Assembly: GCA_964017065.1 (NCBI GenBank)
Contig: OZ024784.1
Span: forward strand, 13,683,152-13,747,151
DNA: 64,000 bases
From: Haliclona indistincta
Taxonomy: Eukaryota; Porifera; Demospongiae; Haplosclerida; Chalinidae
Reading direction: 5' to 3'
Under the pieces are notes generated by a model. The model made no database searches and was not told where the DNA came from. It saw only the letters and a list, made by a program, of their open reading frames with translations. Positions 10,911 through 23,100 of this stretch are shown here, piece by piece. The number at the start of each line of letters is the position of its first letter. The first letter of the stretch is position 1. The position numbers and the translations under genes were made by a program.

Positions 10911-13907
10911 ATGGAGGCTTGGAAACAGCAAATTCTTCAGCTCCTACGAGAGCGTAATCAGCGCGAAACAGGGAGTTTCAAGGATCTCATACTCTCTCGT
11001 ATGTAATTTTAAACCGTACACATTAATTTATAAAGACGATTTTATCTCTAGACGGTCGTCTCTCTGAACAAGCAGAAGCCTTGAAGAAACAAATGATACG
11101 TCTTGAATTCAAAAACGACGAGCACGAAAAGGTGAGAGCAAATACAATGTATTTGTACACACCCCTATCTTGTTTGTTCTGTTGCTTACAGGAGGTCGAA
11201 GAACTGAAGAATGCAGCACTGTGAGTTTAACAAGTGTTGTCTGTGTAGTATTCAGATTATGCCTCTCAATAACAGTAGCGGAGGAGGAGGAGGAGGAGGT
11301 GGTGGCAGTGGTGTTCAGGTGACGAAACTGAATAAAAGAGTAGAAGAGTTGAAGACAAAGTTGATCACTAAGACCGATGAGCTGAATGATGCATTGAAGA
11401 GCAAAGCAGAAGTATGTGTACATTTATACTGTCACTGTGTGGTGCTAGCTATTCACTGTCTGCAGCTGTCGACTCAAATTGTGGAATACACTCACCAACT
11501 GAAGGACAGGGATGATAAAATTAGTGCACTGAATACTCAGTAAGACTACTCTGAGTCTCTTCCATCTGATAACCTCCTCCTCCTCCTTGGTTTCTTGTCT
11601 AGAATAAAAACACTTGAGGATACTAATGCAAAACTACACGAGAAAATATTCAATCTGGAAGAAACCGTGAAGTCTATGAAACAGTCAACTGAAGTACGTG
11701 AAACACACACACAGTGTTCAATGATTGTTGAGAGATTGTTTTGAAATCTTTTTTCTAACCAGCATCTGCAGGATGAGCACAGTGAGCTACAGCTTGAATA
11801 TAACGCACAAGAAAAGAAGAAAAAATACCTTGAAACTGAAAATGATAGACTGGTTAGTGTTTGGTCATCATAAGAACCTGTCTGTATCTTCATCTTCAGC
11901 GCATGGAGGTGATGCGCATTAAACAGAAACAAGCAGAAGACATGAATTTGCTTACAGAGAAGGATAGAGCGTAAGTTCATGATAACTACTTCTCTGTTTA
12001 CAAACACTACTAGTTATTATCACTATAAATTATTAATAATAGCATGTGGGTTGGTTAGCCTCGCATCACATTGTCTTTGCTAGATGTTTGGTTGTGAGTT
12101 GTGTTGTCCAAACTTGTGAGCTGCTATGCTACAGTTGCGGGTGTTGCGACGAGTTGTATGGTACTAGTAATGCTGTGTCTTTACTGTTTGTTTGTAGAGC
12201 TAGACAGAAACGAATGGAGGAGCAACTGAAGCAAGCTGCTGAACCACGGAGCTCATTCCCTAGAAGGTTTGTATTTGAGTATAAATTTGTAATGTCATGT
12301 GTTAATCGCTGTAGACCCTCAAGAGAGTCTGGCAGCATTTCTGCTAGTGCTAAACACATTGTAGACCCAACTGCTGTTTATCCGTCTATAATGCCTGACA
12401 GAGTTTTCTTCAGTACAGTAAGAAATGAATGTATCATAATTATCTGTAAATATTTATCACTGCATACTGTTATAGGAAGCTCATGATAGTGAGATCAGTG
12501 CTCTTGTGTTTAGTCCTGATGGTCAGTACATGGCTACTGGTGGTGCTGACAAGGTTGTTAAAGTGTGGACAGTGAGACCAACTGAAGGTATGGTGGTATA
12601 TTCTGATATGTAGTCAGTCACATTATCTCACACTACTTCTCTGTAGAGAAAGTGGATTATCTTGCCACACTCCATGACAGTCGAGCAAGCATCATGTCAA
12701 TCCAGTTTGATCACCTGGTTAGTGATTTATCCCCACATGATGTACTAGTGGAGTGTCTGTATCTGCTTAGAGCAAGCTTGTTTTAGCTGCTTCGAATGAT
12801 TTTGCTGCTCGAGTGTGGACCATCAATGACCAGAGGCCCAGGGTATGTACTGTATGAATCTTGCATCCTCATCCATAGCTTCTCTGCTCAGCACACTCTC
12901 ACAGGTCACTCTGGAAAAGTGTTTGCTGCAAAGTTTTTGGAAGATGGCAGCAAAGTGGTCACCGGGAGTCATGACAAGACACTGAAGATCTGGGACCTGA
13001 AAGTTCGACGATGTATGTTAACTACGTTTCATATCCAGTAAAATGTCTTCCATTATTCTCTGTTAGGTTCAAAGACACTGTTTGCTGGTTCTAGCTGTAT
13101 GGATCTAGTGAATGCACATGTGCTGGGGTGAGATCAATATCTGCTAGTATGGTACTGTCACTCTTCTCTTCAGTAACATGATAATTAGTGGTCACTGGGA
13201 CAGAAAGATCAGATTCTGGGACCATCGTACGGCTAGTGTCAACCCAAACCATGAGCTCACTATTCAAGGCAGAGTTAGCTCACTCAGTTTATACCCAGGT
13301 GAGTGTGTAACTACTAGCTGTTGCTCACTGAGAGCTTGTTGACACAGACCGGTTCATGTTGCTGTGTTCCACTCGTGATGACACTTCACTGAGGTTGATA
13401 GATCTTCGCCAAAACGCCATTACCTCAACCTTCACGTTAGCTTCTTAATCAGTCATTATCTGATGTATTTGTTCTCTTGTAGTGGATTCCATTTACCGAC
13501 TGACTGGTGTAGAGCTAGCTTCAGGTATAGTGTATTGCTATTGTATGTCATTATTAATACCATTGTTATAGTCCTGATGGGCAGTATGTAGCGGCAGGTA
13601 GCTCTGATGGTTCTATCCATGTCTGGGAAACAATGACCGGAAAACTCAAGTCCAAAAAAGAACCTTCTGTTCATACGTTAGTCAATAACTTCTCATTAGT
13701 AAATTTATAATAGTAATGACTCAATAATAATAACAACAATAATAATTATTAAGAAAAGCTGCCCAGAGTGTCCAGGATGGAAATTGCATTGACTATTGTT
13801 TTCTTTCTTTCTATAGTCGTGATGTCATTGCTTGCTGCTGGCATCCAAGGGGCCAGGTATTTGCCTCAGTGGATCGGCTGAAGAAACTTGCTGTGTGGAA
13901 GCGTTGA
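10911..13907 (+). CDS. ATG16L1: ATG16L autophagy protein
   Basis: Twenty exons joining to 581 residues (human ATG16L1 has 607). The first exon encodes MEAWKQQILQLLRERNQRE, the ATG5-binding helix. Exons between 11192 and 12266 encode the coiled coil. The beta-propeller begins at the exon at 12476, where EAHDSEISALVFSPDG matches the first WD40 blade, and ends with LAVWKR before TGA at 13905-13907. ATG16L brings ATG12-ATG5 to membranes to drive LC3/ATG8 lipidation. A run of nine glycines (11281-11307) sits at the start of the coiled coil and looks like a local GGN expansion. All splice phases are consistent. Confidence 0.95.
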
Positions 13908-14179
13908 TGTTTAGAACTTGATTATTAATATAATATTGTTATTGTTCGTACATAACTGTTTGATTGATTTACCCAAAGAATCTAGTGACTTGTATGTACT
14001 AGTTATGACGTCAGAGGGTGCATAAATTTAGCTTGTTGGCCAGCCCACTAATAACGTGTGTGGCAGCGATCGTGACAGAACCGGACAGAACAATCAGCTC
14101 ACTGTGCCACTATTAGTGAAGTTGTGGATTTTCAGCGCTGGGTGTATCCTGATTTTGTGAACAGGCTAGAACAGTCATA

Positions 14180-16066
14180 ATGGCGGACCTATCGGAGGAG
14201 GATCTACTGGAGCAACTTAGCAAGGAGGAGCTAGAGGAGCTCTCAGAAATGATTGACCCAGACGTAAGTAAATGTGTGTACACACGAGAAACATAATGGA
14301 GCGTGGAGTGGAGAACGAGTGCATGATACTCGGCTCGTGTACAAATCTTCATTGACAGTAACTGTCTATTTTTCCTTTTTCCCAGATTGTGATAGTACCT
14401 CTGTATTGTAAACTAAACTAGTCTACAGCAGCTGGTAGTGTGTACACTATCACTAGCTGAACAGTAGGATGTGTTGCTATTAACTATGTGTAGGGGTAGC
14501 CAGTGATCACTGCTTGTTTGTGAACCATGCATACAGTGCTAACAAGAATTACTTTTGTCCTCTTTTAGAACCAGTTATTGCCAGCCTCTGATAGGATGCC
14601 AGATCAGACCAGAAAGAAGCCCACTGGAAAGTTTGACAGACAAAGTTTAAAGGAATATCTTAAGAAACAGGCTAAAGAGTCTAAAGTCGGCGAAGACTAT
14701 ATTCAGTTTATTCGCAAGGTCCGACCTGAACAGCAACAGAGTAGCAGTAGTAGTACGGCATCCAAGAAGACAGCTGTACTACCTTCTGAATTTGATGAGG
14801 TACTGGATAGCCTGACAGAAGAGGAAATTGCGGAGTTGGCAAGTGCGTCTAGCTACCATTTCTTTTCTCTATATTATAGTTTGCTCTTCTCTCTCATAGG
14901 TGAACTAGGTATGCATGGACTGATCAATCAGGCTCAGAGCAGAGGAGATGATGGAGCATCTGCCAAGATTGTTGCTGCACAAACATGTTAGTTGTGGTCA
15001 GTAAAGTATGTTGTTCTCATGTTTCACACATGATCTGTTAGTGACTAACTGACTTTTTCTATAAAAGTTTCAATTTGGGGGAGTCAATTTGTTATTAGTG
15101 ATGGTTACCAAACAGTGACAGCTGCTTTACCATAACTAGAGAGATGGAATTACAGTTGACTGATTGTCAATTCCATGACCATTTACACCTTAGATTGTAC
15201 ACCATCCACCAGCTGTTACTGATACGATGCTGTATCTTTCGTTTAGTTGCCAAAGTCCTGGAAGATGCTGCCGACGAACCTGACCTTGAGACCACCATTG
15301 AGGCTGTGACTGACAACGATCCTTCCATGACCGAGGTGAACCTGAACAACCACACTAAGATCACATCGGATCACATAGACCGGCTCATTGCTGCCCTGGA
15401 GGGAACCACACAAGTGGAGAGACTATCACTTGCTAATGTCAAGTTTGAGGATAGTCATGCCAAGGTGTGTTTCCTGTCATGTACTTAGATACACTGGTAT
15501 GTAGATATAGTTGTACTTAACTGATGGTGTACATTATATATGCATAGATGAACCGTAGCAAAATATATCAGCGCAAGTGTATTTTCTCTCACTCCAGCTG
15601 TTAGCTGAGGTAATGAGCCACAATACCACTATTGTGTATCTCAATTTGGAATCCAATAGACTCACATTACCAGGAATCAAGGTAAAATGAAGACTATTAT
15701 TATGCAATAATTACTAACTACTTGTTCCAGGCATTAATGAAAGCACTGGTTAGCAACTCTACACTGAAAGAGCTCAAACTAGCAAACCAGGTCAGTACTG
15801 TACTTCACAATGTTATACACAACAAGCTCACTCTCACAGTATACACGAGGTGGGCAACGGTTAGAGCTGGAGATCGCTAAACACTTGGAGAAGAACCACT
15901 CCATTCTTAAAATAGGCTTCTCATTCACAGCCAATGGACCTCGTGTGCAAGTAGAGAAGTACACCATGAGAAACCAAGATTATTGTGAGTGTAGACTTGG
16001 TAAATGTTGCGTACGATTATGTTTTAATTTTTTTTAGTCCGCAGAAAGAGACAGACACAATCTTGA
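14180..16066 (+). CDS. TMOD: tropomodulin, actin pointed-end capping protein
   Basis: Eight exons (14180-14263, 14569-14842, 14900-14986, 15247-15464, 15598-15681, 15731-15790, 15840-15984, 16038-16066) give 326 residues. The N-terminus has the tropomodulin acidic helix ending in EMIDPD, then PTGKFDRQSLKEYL, the actin/tropomyosin-binding stretch. The second half carries leucine-rich repeats (MTEVNLNNHTKITSDHIDRL and later exons) and ends in a basic tail. Tropomodulins cap filament pointed ends. A Ser run and Gln run follow the first actin-binding block. Leomodin is less likely because there is no long proline-rich or WH2 extension. Confidence 0.9.
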
Positions 16067-16215
16067 TTGCCGTATCTATCTTGCCTTTCTCTCTCTCTCT
16101 CTTAATATCTTATTATCTTGATAAATGTCTGTCTTTTAGACATTATTGTGGATCACTTTAGAACAGGTGTTCTCTAAACACTTGAATAACATTCTAAAAA
16201 AATATTTCAGATTTG

Positions 16216-17277
16216 TTAAATATTTGTTGGAGGAGCATCAAAATTGTGATACGCTAGTCCTCGAGTGGGAGTCACTTTCATCACAGCACCTGACTTAGTG
16301 GTGTCAGTGATCAGCTCTAGAATACCCTCAGCAACTGTGGAGGGTCTGAGGAAGATGAATGCTGAGGAGATAGGTGTATTTTACATTACTAACTCACTTG
16401 ACAAGGCCTTTGTTATGAATTTCCCTTTTTATAAACTCTGGTCCTTCTTCAAGTGCCAGTCTACCCATTGAAGTATCTGAGAACCATGGACAGATACAGT
16501 TGACACGTATTCCGTTAGCCTCAACAGTGTCCTACAATAGTGATTGGAGTATTTTGGTGAAAAATGAGTTCACTTGCCTTTAAAGCAAGAGTGTATGCTA
16601 CCACTCCACTTTTAGAGGCAGAGTATACTTGTGCAATTGGTGTTGGAAATATCCCTACATGATCAGCATATTTGTCATCCTGCTGACAGAAGTTCTTTAC
16701 TTACCAGCCATGGAAGAGACATTAATGACTACACCTCCCTTCCCTCCTTTGCTGACTGACATGTGCTCCATTGCTGTCTTGGTGCCCAGTATCACTGCAT
16801 TCTGTAGACCACGAGTCACCATGCAAGATGGACCACTCACTAACCAAGTTGATAGACAAGAGTTTCTCCCAGTTTGACTCATCAACAATACCAGCATTAT
16901 TACACACTATATCCAGTGATCCAAATGTCTCTTTTGTCTTAGCAAACATACTTACCTAAAGAAAATGTCAGTCATACAGCCAAGGGAAAAATTAAAGAGC
17001 ATCAAACCTACCAGTTTTTTGCTATCTGTGACGTCACACAACAGTCTCTGGACCTTCTCTTTCCCGTACTGCTGCTCTAGTTGCTTGCATGAGCTGTCTA
17101 GTTGATCAGCCATAACGTCCAGCACTCCAACCTAGAGAGATCGAGCTGTGTGACTTACACTCTACTCTCATAAATAACCTTAGCTCCATGGTTCAACAGC
17201 ATGCGAGCAGTAGCCAACCCGAGACCCTGAGCGCCTCCAGTTACTAGAGCAATCTTGCCTGCTAGGGATACTGCCAT
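16216..17277 (-). CDS. SDR gene A, HPGD-like dehydrogenase
   Basis: Exons include 17179-17277, 17012-17131, 16845-16955 and 16705-16801, then two further exons and the last one ending in TAA at 16216-16218. The product is about 260 residues, the size of classical short-chain dehydrogenases. It has TGGAQGLG (cofactor loop), NNAG, INVSS (catalytic Ser) and YSASK (catalytic Tyr/Lys), and a CICPW motif. The sequence most resembles NAD-dependent 15-hydroxyprostaglandin dehydrogenase. The true substrate, lipid or otherwise, is unknown. The fifth exon appears to end in a GC rather than GT donor (AAG/GCAAGT). It is the downstream-most member of the array. Confidence 0.85.
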
Positions 17278-17342
17278 GTTGATAACTATATAGCCCCTCC
17301 CAACATAGTCTAGCTTGGATAATAATTATTCATAACCAAAAT

Positions 17343-18394
17343 TTATAGTTTAGATCTTGGTGGAGCAGCATGAAATTTGTGATATGATAGTCCTCTAGTA
17401 GGAGTGACCCTCATCACAGCACCTGATCTGGTGGTGTCTGTGATCAGCTCTAGAATACCCTCAGCAACCATTGAGGGTCTGAGGAAACAGAGTTTGAAAA
17501 GACTGATGGAAAAAAGACAGCTCTTTACTAGACTTACTTGACTAGACCTTTTCGACGAACTTCATTTTTTATGTACTCAGGTCCAGTTCTAAACAACTCT
17601 CTGCCCATTCTAGTGTCTGAGTACCATGGGCAGATACAGTTGACACGAACTCCCCTAGCCTCTGCAGATTCCTGCAGCAACATTGAGCTAACATTGAGTG
17701 CACCATAAATCCTTACCTTTACAGCAAGCGTATAATATATAACTCCACTTTTAGAAGCTGAATAGACTGGACCCAATGGTGTTGCATAAAGTCCTGTACA
17801 TAGATATACACTAGACACTGTTTGACTTATACTAGTGCTCACAATTACCAGCCATTGATGACACATTAATGACTACACCTCCCTTCCCTCCTTTGCTGAC
17901 TGACATGTGCTCCATTGCTGTCTTGGTGCCCAGTATCACTGCACTCTGCAGACCAGGACACATCCATATACATGCAACCTCGACAATATGTAAATGGCTA
18001 ACCAAGTTGATAGACAAGAGTTTCTCCCAGTCTTTCTCTACCGAAATACCAGCATTATTACACACTATATCCAGTTGTCCAAATGTATCTTTTGTCTTTG
18101 CGAACATGGTCACCTTCAGAAGTGTTTTAGCACAATTACTAGATGCTATAGTCAAACTAACTAGTTTTTTACTGTCTGAGACGTCACACAACAGTCTCAA
18201 AACGTTGTCTTTCCCGTACTGCTGCTCTAGTTGCTTGCATGTGCTGTCCAGTTGATCAGACATAACGTCCAGCACTCCAGTTGCATTACGCAATTTACCT
18301 TAGCTCCACGCTTCAGCAACAAGTGTGTGACAGCCAGCCCGAATCCCTGAGCGCCTCCAGTCACAAGAGCAACCTTGCCTGCTAATGACTCCAT
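17343..18394 (-). pseudogene. SDR gene B (unit 1), intron-1 acceptor deleted
   Basis: HPGD-like gene with all later catalytic blocks present (NNAG, INVSS, YSASK, CICPW) and stop TAA at 17343-17345. Exon 1 encodes the intact start [14 protein letters not shown]. Compared with the third-unit copy, 33 bp are missing around 18279, removing the last part of intron 1 including its AG. Reading through shifts frame and meets a stop within exon 2. Unless another acceptor is used, the normal Rossmann fold cannot be made. I therefore call it a probable pseudogene. Loss may be recent, as the downstream frame is otherwise clean. Confidence 0.65.
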
Positions 18395-18438
18395 GTTTTT
18401 ATATAACTAGCCCCACCCTCAGCTTCGACAAATTTAAA

Positions 18439-19544
18439 TTATTGACTGTCTCTAAACTCATGATAGTAAAATCCTTTGCTAGGTGTGACCAGCAGAACAG
18501 CTCCTGCCTTTGTTGTGTTAGTGATTAGTTCAAGCACACCTTCAGCCACAGTAGAGGGTCTGGAAACACAAGCTATGCTATTGCAACAATCTGATCAATG
18601 ATTGTACCTAATGAATCCGATTCCTTTCTGTGCAAAGACTTCGCGTATTTCTGGATGATCCTCAAGCACTTTTTGACCCATTGCAGTTTCTACTATCCAC
18701 GGACAGATACAGTTGACACGGACTCCATCACTAGTAGCTTTCTGCATAGGTTAAAACGTTTTCATGTCCATCATGTATTGCACTAATACCAACTGCACCT
18801 GCCTTCATTGATGAGCGTGTATACGCTATAACTCCTGCTTTGGATGCACAATACACTTTATAGGTTGATGCTTGCAATGGATAGATACCTGCGATGGATA
18901 GACTGCATGTATAAGGGTGCTCTCTGTCACATAACACAATTTCTGTACCAGCGATAGAAGACATATTAATGACTACACCTCCCTTCCCTCCTCTATTGAC
19001 TGACATGTGCTCCATTGCTGTCTTGGTGCCCAGTATCACTGCATTCTGTAGACCAGGAGTCACCATGCAACCATGACAACTCACTAACCAAGTTGATAGA
19101 CAAGAGTTTCTCCCAGTTTGATTCATTGAGAGTACCAGCATTATTACACACTATATCCAGTGATCCAAATGTCTCTTTTGTCTTAGCAAACGTACTTACC
19201 TAAACATGGATCATTAATTGGTATTAGGTAAGCAAATCTACGATACATTGTAGATATGATCAATAATCATCAAACCTACCAGTTCCTTGCTATCTGTGAC
19301 GTCACACAACAGTCTCTGGACCTTCTCTTTCCCGTACTGCTGCTCTAGTTGCTTGCATGAGCTGTCTAGTTGATCAGCCATAACGTCCAGCACTCCAACC
19401 TAGCATAGAGAGATCCAGCTGTGTGACCTACACTCTGCTCTCATAAATAACCTTAGCTCCATGGTTCAACAGCATGCGAGCAGTAGCCAACCCGAGACCC
19501 TGAGCGCCTCCAGTTACTAGAGCAACCTTGCCTGCTAACGACAT
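18439..19544 (-). CDS. SDR gene C (unit 1), HPGD-like
   Basis: Starts [18 protein letters not shown] and ends in EFRDSQ with TAA at 18439-18441. It contains NNAG, INMSS, YCASK and CICPW, so cofactor and catalytic residues are intact. Its C-terminus differs from genes A, B and D. The exon after YCASK joins the next exon in frame only if the donor is AAG/GCAGGT, a GC-AG intron, as in gene A. A candidate extra upstream exon (19797-19927) is listed separately. It lies 44 bp from the start of gene B. Confidence 0.8.
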
Positions 19545-19796
19545 TGCCCCTCCTCTCAAACAACTAGAGTTCTTAGAACACATACCCTGTGCGCTGTATT
19601 TTAATTAGTATGTAGCAGTTGCAAAACGTAGACTATTACAGCTTGTTCAAGGTAGAAATCAGTCATCCAGCTTGACTCTGAGCTTAGAATAAGTTGTGTA
19701 AAGTTGTAAACGCCAGTGTGTTCTATTGAAGATGCACAACATTCATGACTTAACAATTTTTCATGAATCATGAAATTAATTATAGTCAATACTTAC

Positions 19797-19927
19797 TGTA
19801 AGAATTCCTCAGCTTCGATAGCCTTCTGCGAAGGGTTCCTGGTTCTTTTAACATTTTGAACACGTGCTGCTGTCAAGAAACAATGGTCATAGCACTCGAC
19901 AGAGGACTCATCCGGCTTTCTAGGCAT
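19797..19927 (-). CDS. candidate upstream exon of SDR gene C
   Basis: Open from ATG (MPRKPDESSVECYDH...) for 43 codons plus two bases, ending at a good GTAAGT donor. Joining to an AG at about 19559 would stay in frame through the annotated start of gene C, giving an N-terminal extension of roughly 50 residues. No known domain is seen. The exon is kept in unit 2 (27008-27138) and is absent in unit 3. It could instead be a separate small gene or noncoding. Confidence 0.3.
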
Positions 19928-20087
19928 CATTCAAAGAAGATGAATAGCAAAACCGAGCGGTAGTGAGTCGTTTTGTAGCGATTTTGAGCGGTAAGACAGT
20001 GAACAGCACGTTTTTTTGATCACACACACATATGGACAGACACAAACGTTTAACCCTCCTGTGCCTACGCGCACAGGGTAAAATTGT

Positions 20088-20190
20088 TAGGACTGCAGAT
20101 TACTACTTAGGACTGCAAGTTTACTACAATGTACTTAGGACTGCAGATTACTACTTAGGACTGCCGTTTACTACTTAGGACTGCCGTTTA
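20088..20190. repeat. minisatellite at the 3' end of SDR gene D
   Basis: Repeats of roughly 20-30 bp built on TTAGGACTGCAGATTACTAC run into the stop codon of gene D. The sister array in unit 2 has a different copy arrangement, and unit 3 has only one unit. Confidence 0.7.
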
Positions 20191-23100
20191 CTTAAATATG
20201 TGAAGAACAGGTGGATCAGCATCAAGTGTGACTTTATGATAAGCTAATCCTTCAGGAGAAGCCTTCATCACAGCACCTGATCTGGTGGTGTCAGTGATCA
20301 GCTCTAGAATACCCTCAGCAACTGTGGAGGGTCTAAAAATTAAATGCATATAATACAGTAATAATTGGGTTGCTGACTCACTTGACAGCAGCTTTAAACA
20401 CTTCTTCTCTTATTGTATCATTGGGAAAAGCAAAGTTTCTAGCCATGCGAGTGTCACAAATCCAAGGGCAGATACAGTTAACACGCACTCCATTGGCTTC
20501 AGCAGCTTCCTACAGAATGAGATGTTAGAGATTTGATTCCCAATGAGTTCAGTCAGTTATACCTTCATAGCAAGTGAATATGTGAGCACTCCAGATTTAG
20601 AAGCAGTGTAAACTGGTAGAGAAGGTAGTGGAATTATTCCTACATAATGTTGCTTTATATAAAGCCTCAAGCACATACTCACTACACATACCAGATACAG
20701 AAGACATATTAATGACTACACCTCCCTTCCCTCCTTTTTTGACTGACATGAGGTCCATTGCTGTCTTCGTTCCCAGTATCACTGCATTCTGTAGACCAGG
20801 AGTCACCATACAACTTGGATAATATAATGTAATGCTTGTCACAGCAATATCTATCCTACTGGAAAACTGTCCTAGGACAAAATCCGTCAGCTAGACTAAA
20901 ATTGTCCCATGAGACGAAATTCAACTGATGATAATTATCCTAGAATAAAAATTGATTGATGAATTTTGTCCTAGGACAAAATTGGATCGACCTACCGACA
21001 CAAAATTGTCTTAGGACAAAAAACGTCAACGATAACTCTCCTAGTACAAAATAAGCTAATGGGAACTGTCCTGGGACTAAAATACGCCAATGAGAACTGT
21101 GAAAATGTCTTATGGGCTATAGATTTAATTTCAAATACCGGGGTATGTTATGAACAAAGAGCTTGCTGTTTTAATTACTCAGAATCAGTATAGCAATGGA
21201 TAAAAGTTTCTAACATCATCAATCATAAACATGCATGCATGCTTGTAGTTTTGTAGATATAATTATTATAGTATCAATGCATATCTCCTGCTCGCTTTTC
21301 GCATCTGCTTCTCTATCTGTTGATGCACATGCATTGACAATAACAGAATCCATTGTACTGTCATCAGTATTAGTCTCCAAACAACATCAAAATAATGTCA
21401 AAAAGTTTTTAAATGAACCATGTTTGCCTCATGCAAGTATAGCTATAATTATTCATCATTCTAGCTTTTGCAAGCTGGCTGGATTCAAAAACATGTAGCT
21501 ATCACCAATGAGTTCATGTTAATCTGCTGCATGTCTTAATTTTAATACTATGGCATAATGTCACTGTTCTCACAGCATGCAGATTCCTAAAAAAAAACTT
21601 AATTATCTTGGTACCAAGAGACTAAAAGAAGAGCTTTTGTATAGCATGTTGAGAAATTAGCTCAGTTCAGTCAGTGTTCTGGTACTGATTTCAGCAAAGC
21701 GGCAGTGCTGCCACAGCTGGTCTCAGGACTGAAAGTACACTGTATTCTGAGAAGAGGAACTAGCTTTGTATCGTTGTCTGCTGCACTGAAGGCTGAGCTC
21801 GACATTCTTTGGCAATTTTCAGTACTGTCTCTGCAATGAAGCAGCTCAGTAGCATGATAAGGCAGTTAGGCAGGCATTATTATATCTCAAATTTCATGTG
21901 GCAGCGTCACAATCGGTGTTTTCTTGCTTTTAAAGGGATGCGCGAGAGATTCTCGGCTAAGACTAAATCTGTCCACGGCTGATCATTTTCATTCAAACCA
22001 AAAAGTATCCTAGGATAATTTTCATGGGCGGACAATTTTCGGTGTGACAGGCTAACCAAGTTGATAGACAATAGTTTCTCCCAGTTTGACTCATCTTCAA
22101 TACCAGCATTATTACACACTATATCCAGTGATCCAAATGTCTCTTTTGTCTTTGCAAACATCTCTACCTGTAAATACACGAACAATAATATCATGTGTCA
22201 CTTGGGCAAGATCATGACAAAAACTGTAATATTATAGACAAATCATCACTATTTCCTCTGACTTGTCAACTGGAAACAGACATGGACTTGTGATAGCTGA
22301 TCATAACAGTCCTATTTGTGTAAGTTGCTACATTTGAATACTGTTCATTGGATTTACATTAATTTTAACAACTCTTATTCCAAAATTAAGACTCCTTGCA
22401 AGTTGTAGCTCAGGGGCTAGAAGGTTTGGGCATCCCCACTTTTCAGCCATATCATAAGGGGGCGGCACCCCAATTGCTATTAAAGAGTTTAGCTAGCCGT
22501 TAAAGCTAAAGGCTGATACAATGATGTCACCTATTACTTGGGAAGAAGACAATACTATAGTCATGTAGCGTGCACAGTATTTTGCAAACACACATGAACA
22601 GCATGCGCCTTTGTGTTATCTTGTAACAATCATGCGAAGAAATGTTAGATAAGATAAGCAAGTCGAGAGCTCCACACAGGAAAACCAGGTGCCAGCTGTT
22701 GTAAACATGAGGCTATGGGGTTGACGGCAGATCAAGTGATAATTTCTGACGTCAGCATTGCTCATTTAGCGCAAATAAAAACTCTTTAATAGCATTTCTG
22801 ACTGGCTAAACCTCTGCACTGCCAATAACAAGGCCATTTTTCAAGCTTAGCTCACCAGACAAGTGCTTTTCCTTCGTTTCCTAGAACAACATTGGCATAT
22901 GACCGTGTGTACACAAAAAAATCATGCTTCTCATGAATATTATTCAAATTTTCGCACAGCACAAAAGGGTTCATCTGAGATTCATTCCACCCGGGTATTT
23001 CAAAACTAGACTAGTTAAGCCGCTAGCCAAATAACATGTAGGGATGAACATACATTAATATTACACAGTAAAGTCATGTAAAAGAGAAACACAGTGGCGG

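Noticed and set aside
17869..18255. 128-codon plus-strand frame over SDR B, and matching frames in other copies
   Set aside because: Antisense shadow that recurs only because the SDR exons are duplicated.
20088..20190. CRISPR-like array from the 20-30 bp repeats at the end of SDR D
   Set aside because: Animal genome, unequal spacing, no unique spacers of constant length; it is a minisatellite.
21235..21498. 87-codon plus-strand frame inside gene D intron 3 (copy at 28473)
   Set aside because: Identical copies come from block duplication, so conservation is not evidence; no splice or domain support.
22007..22060. Possible transposon ends bounding gene D intron 3
   Set aside because: Short GTGTGACAG/TGTCACAG similarity is too weak, and no empty site without the block was available to test it.
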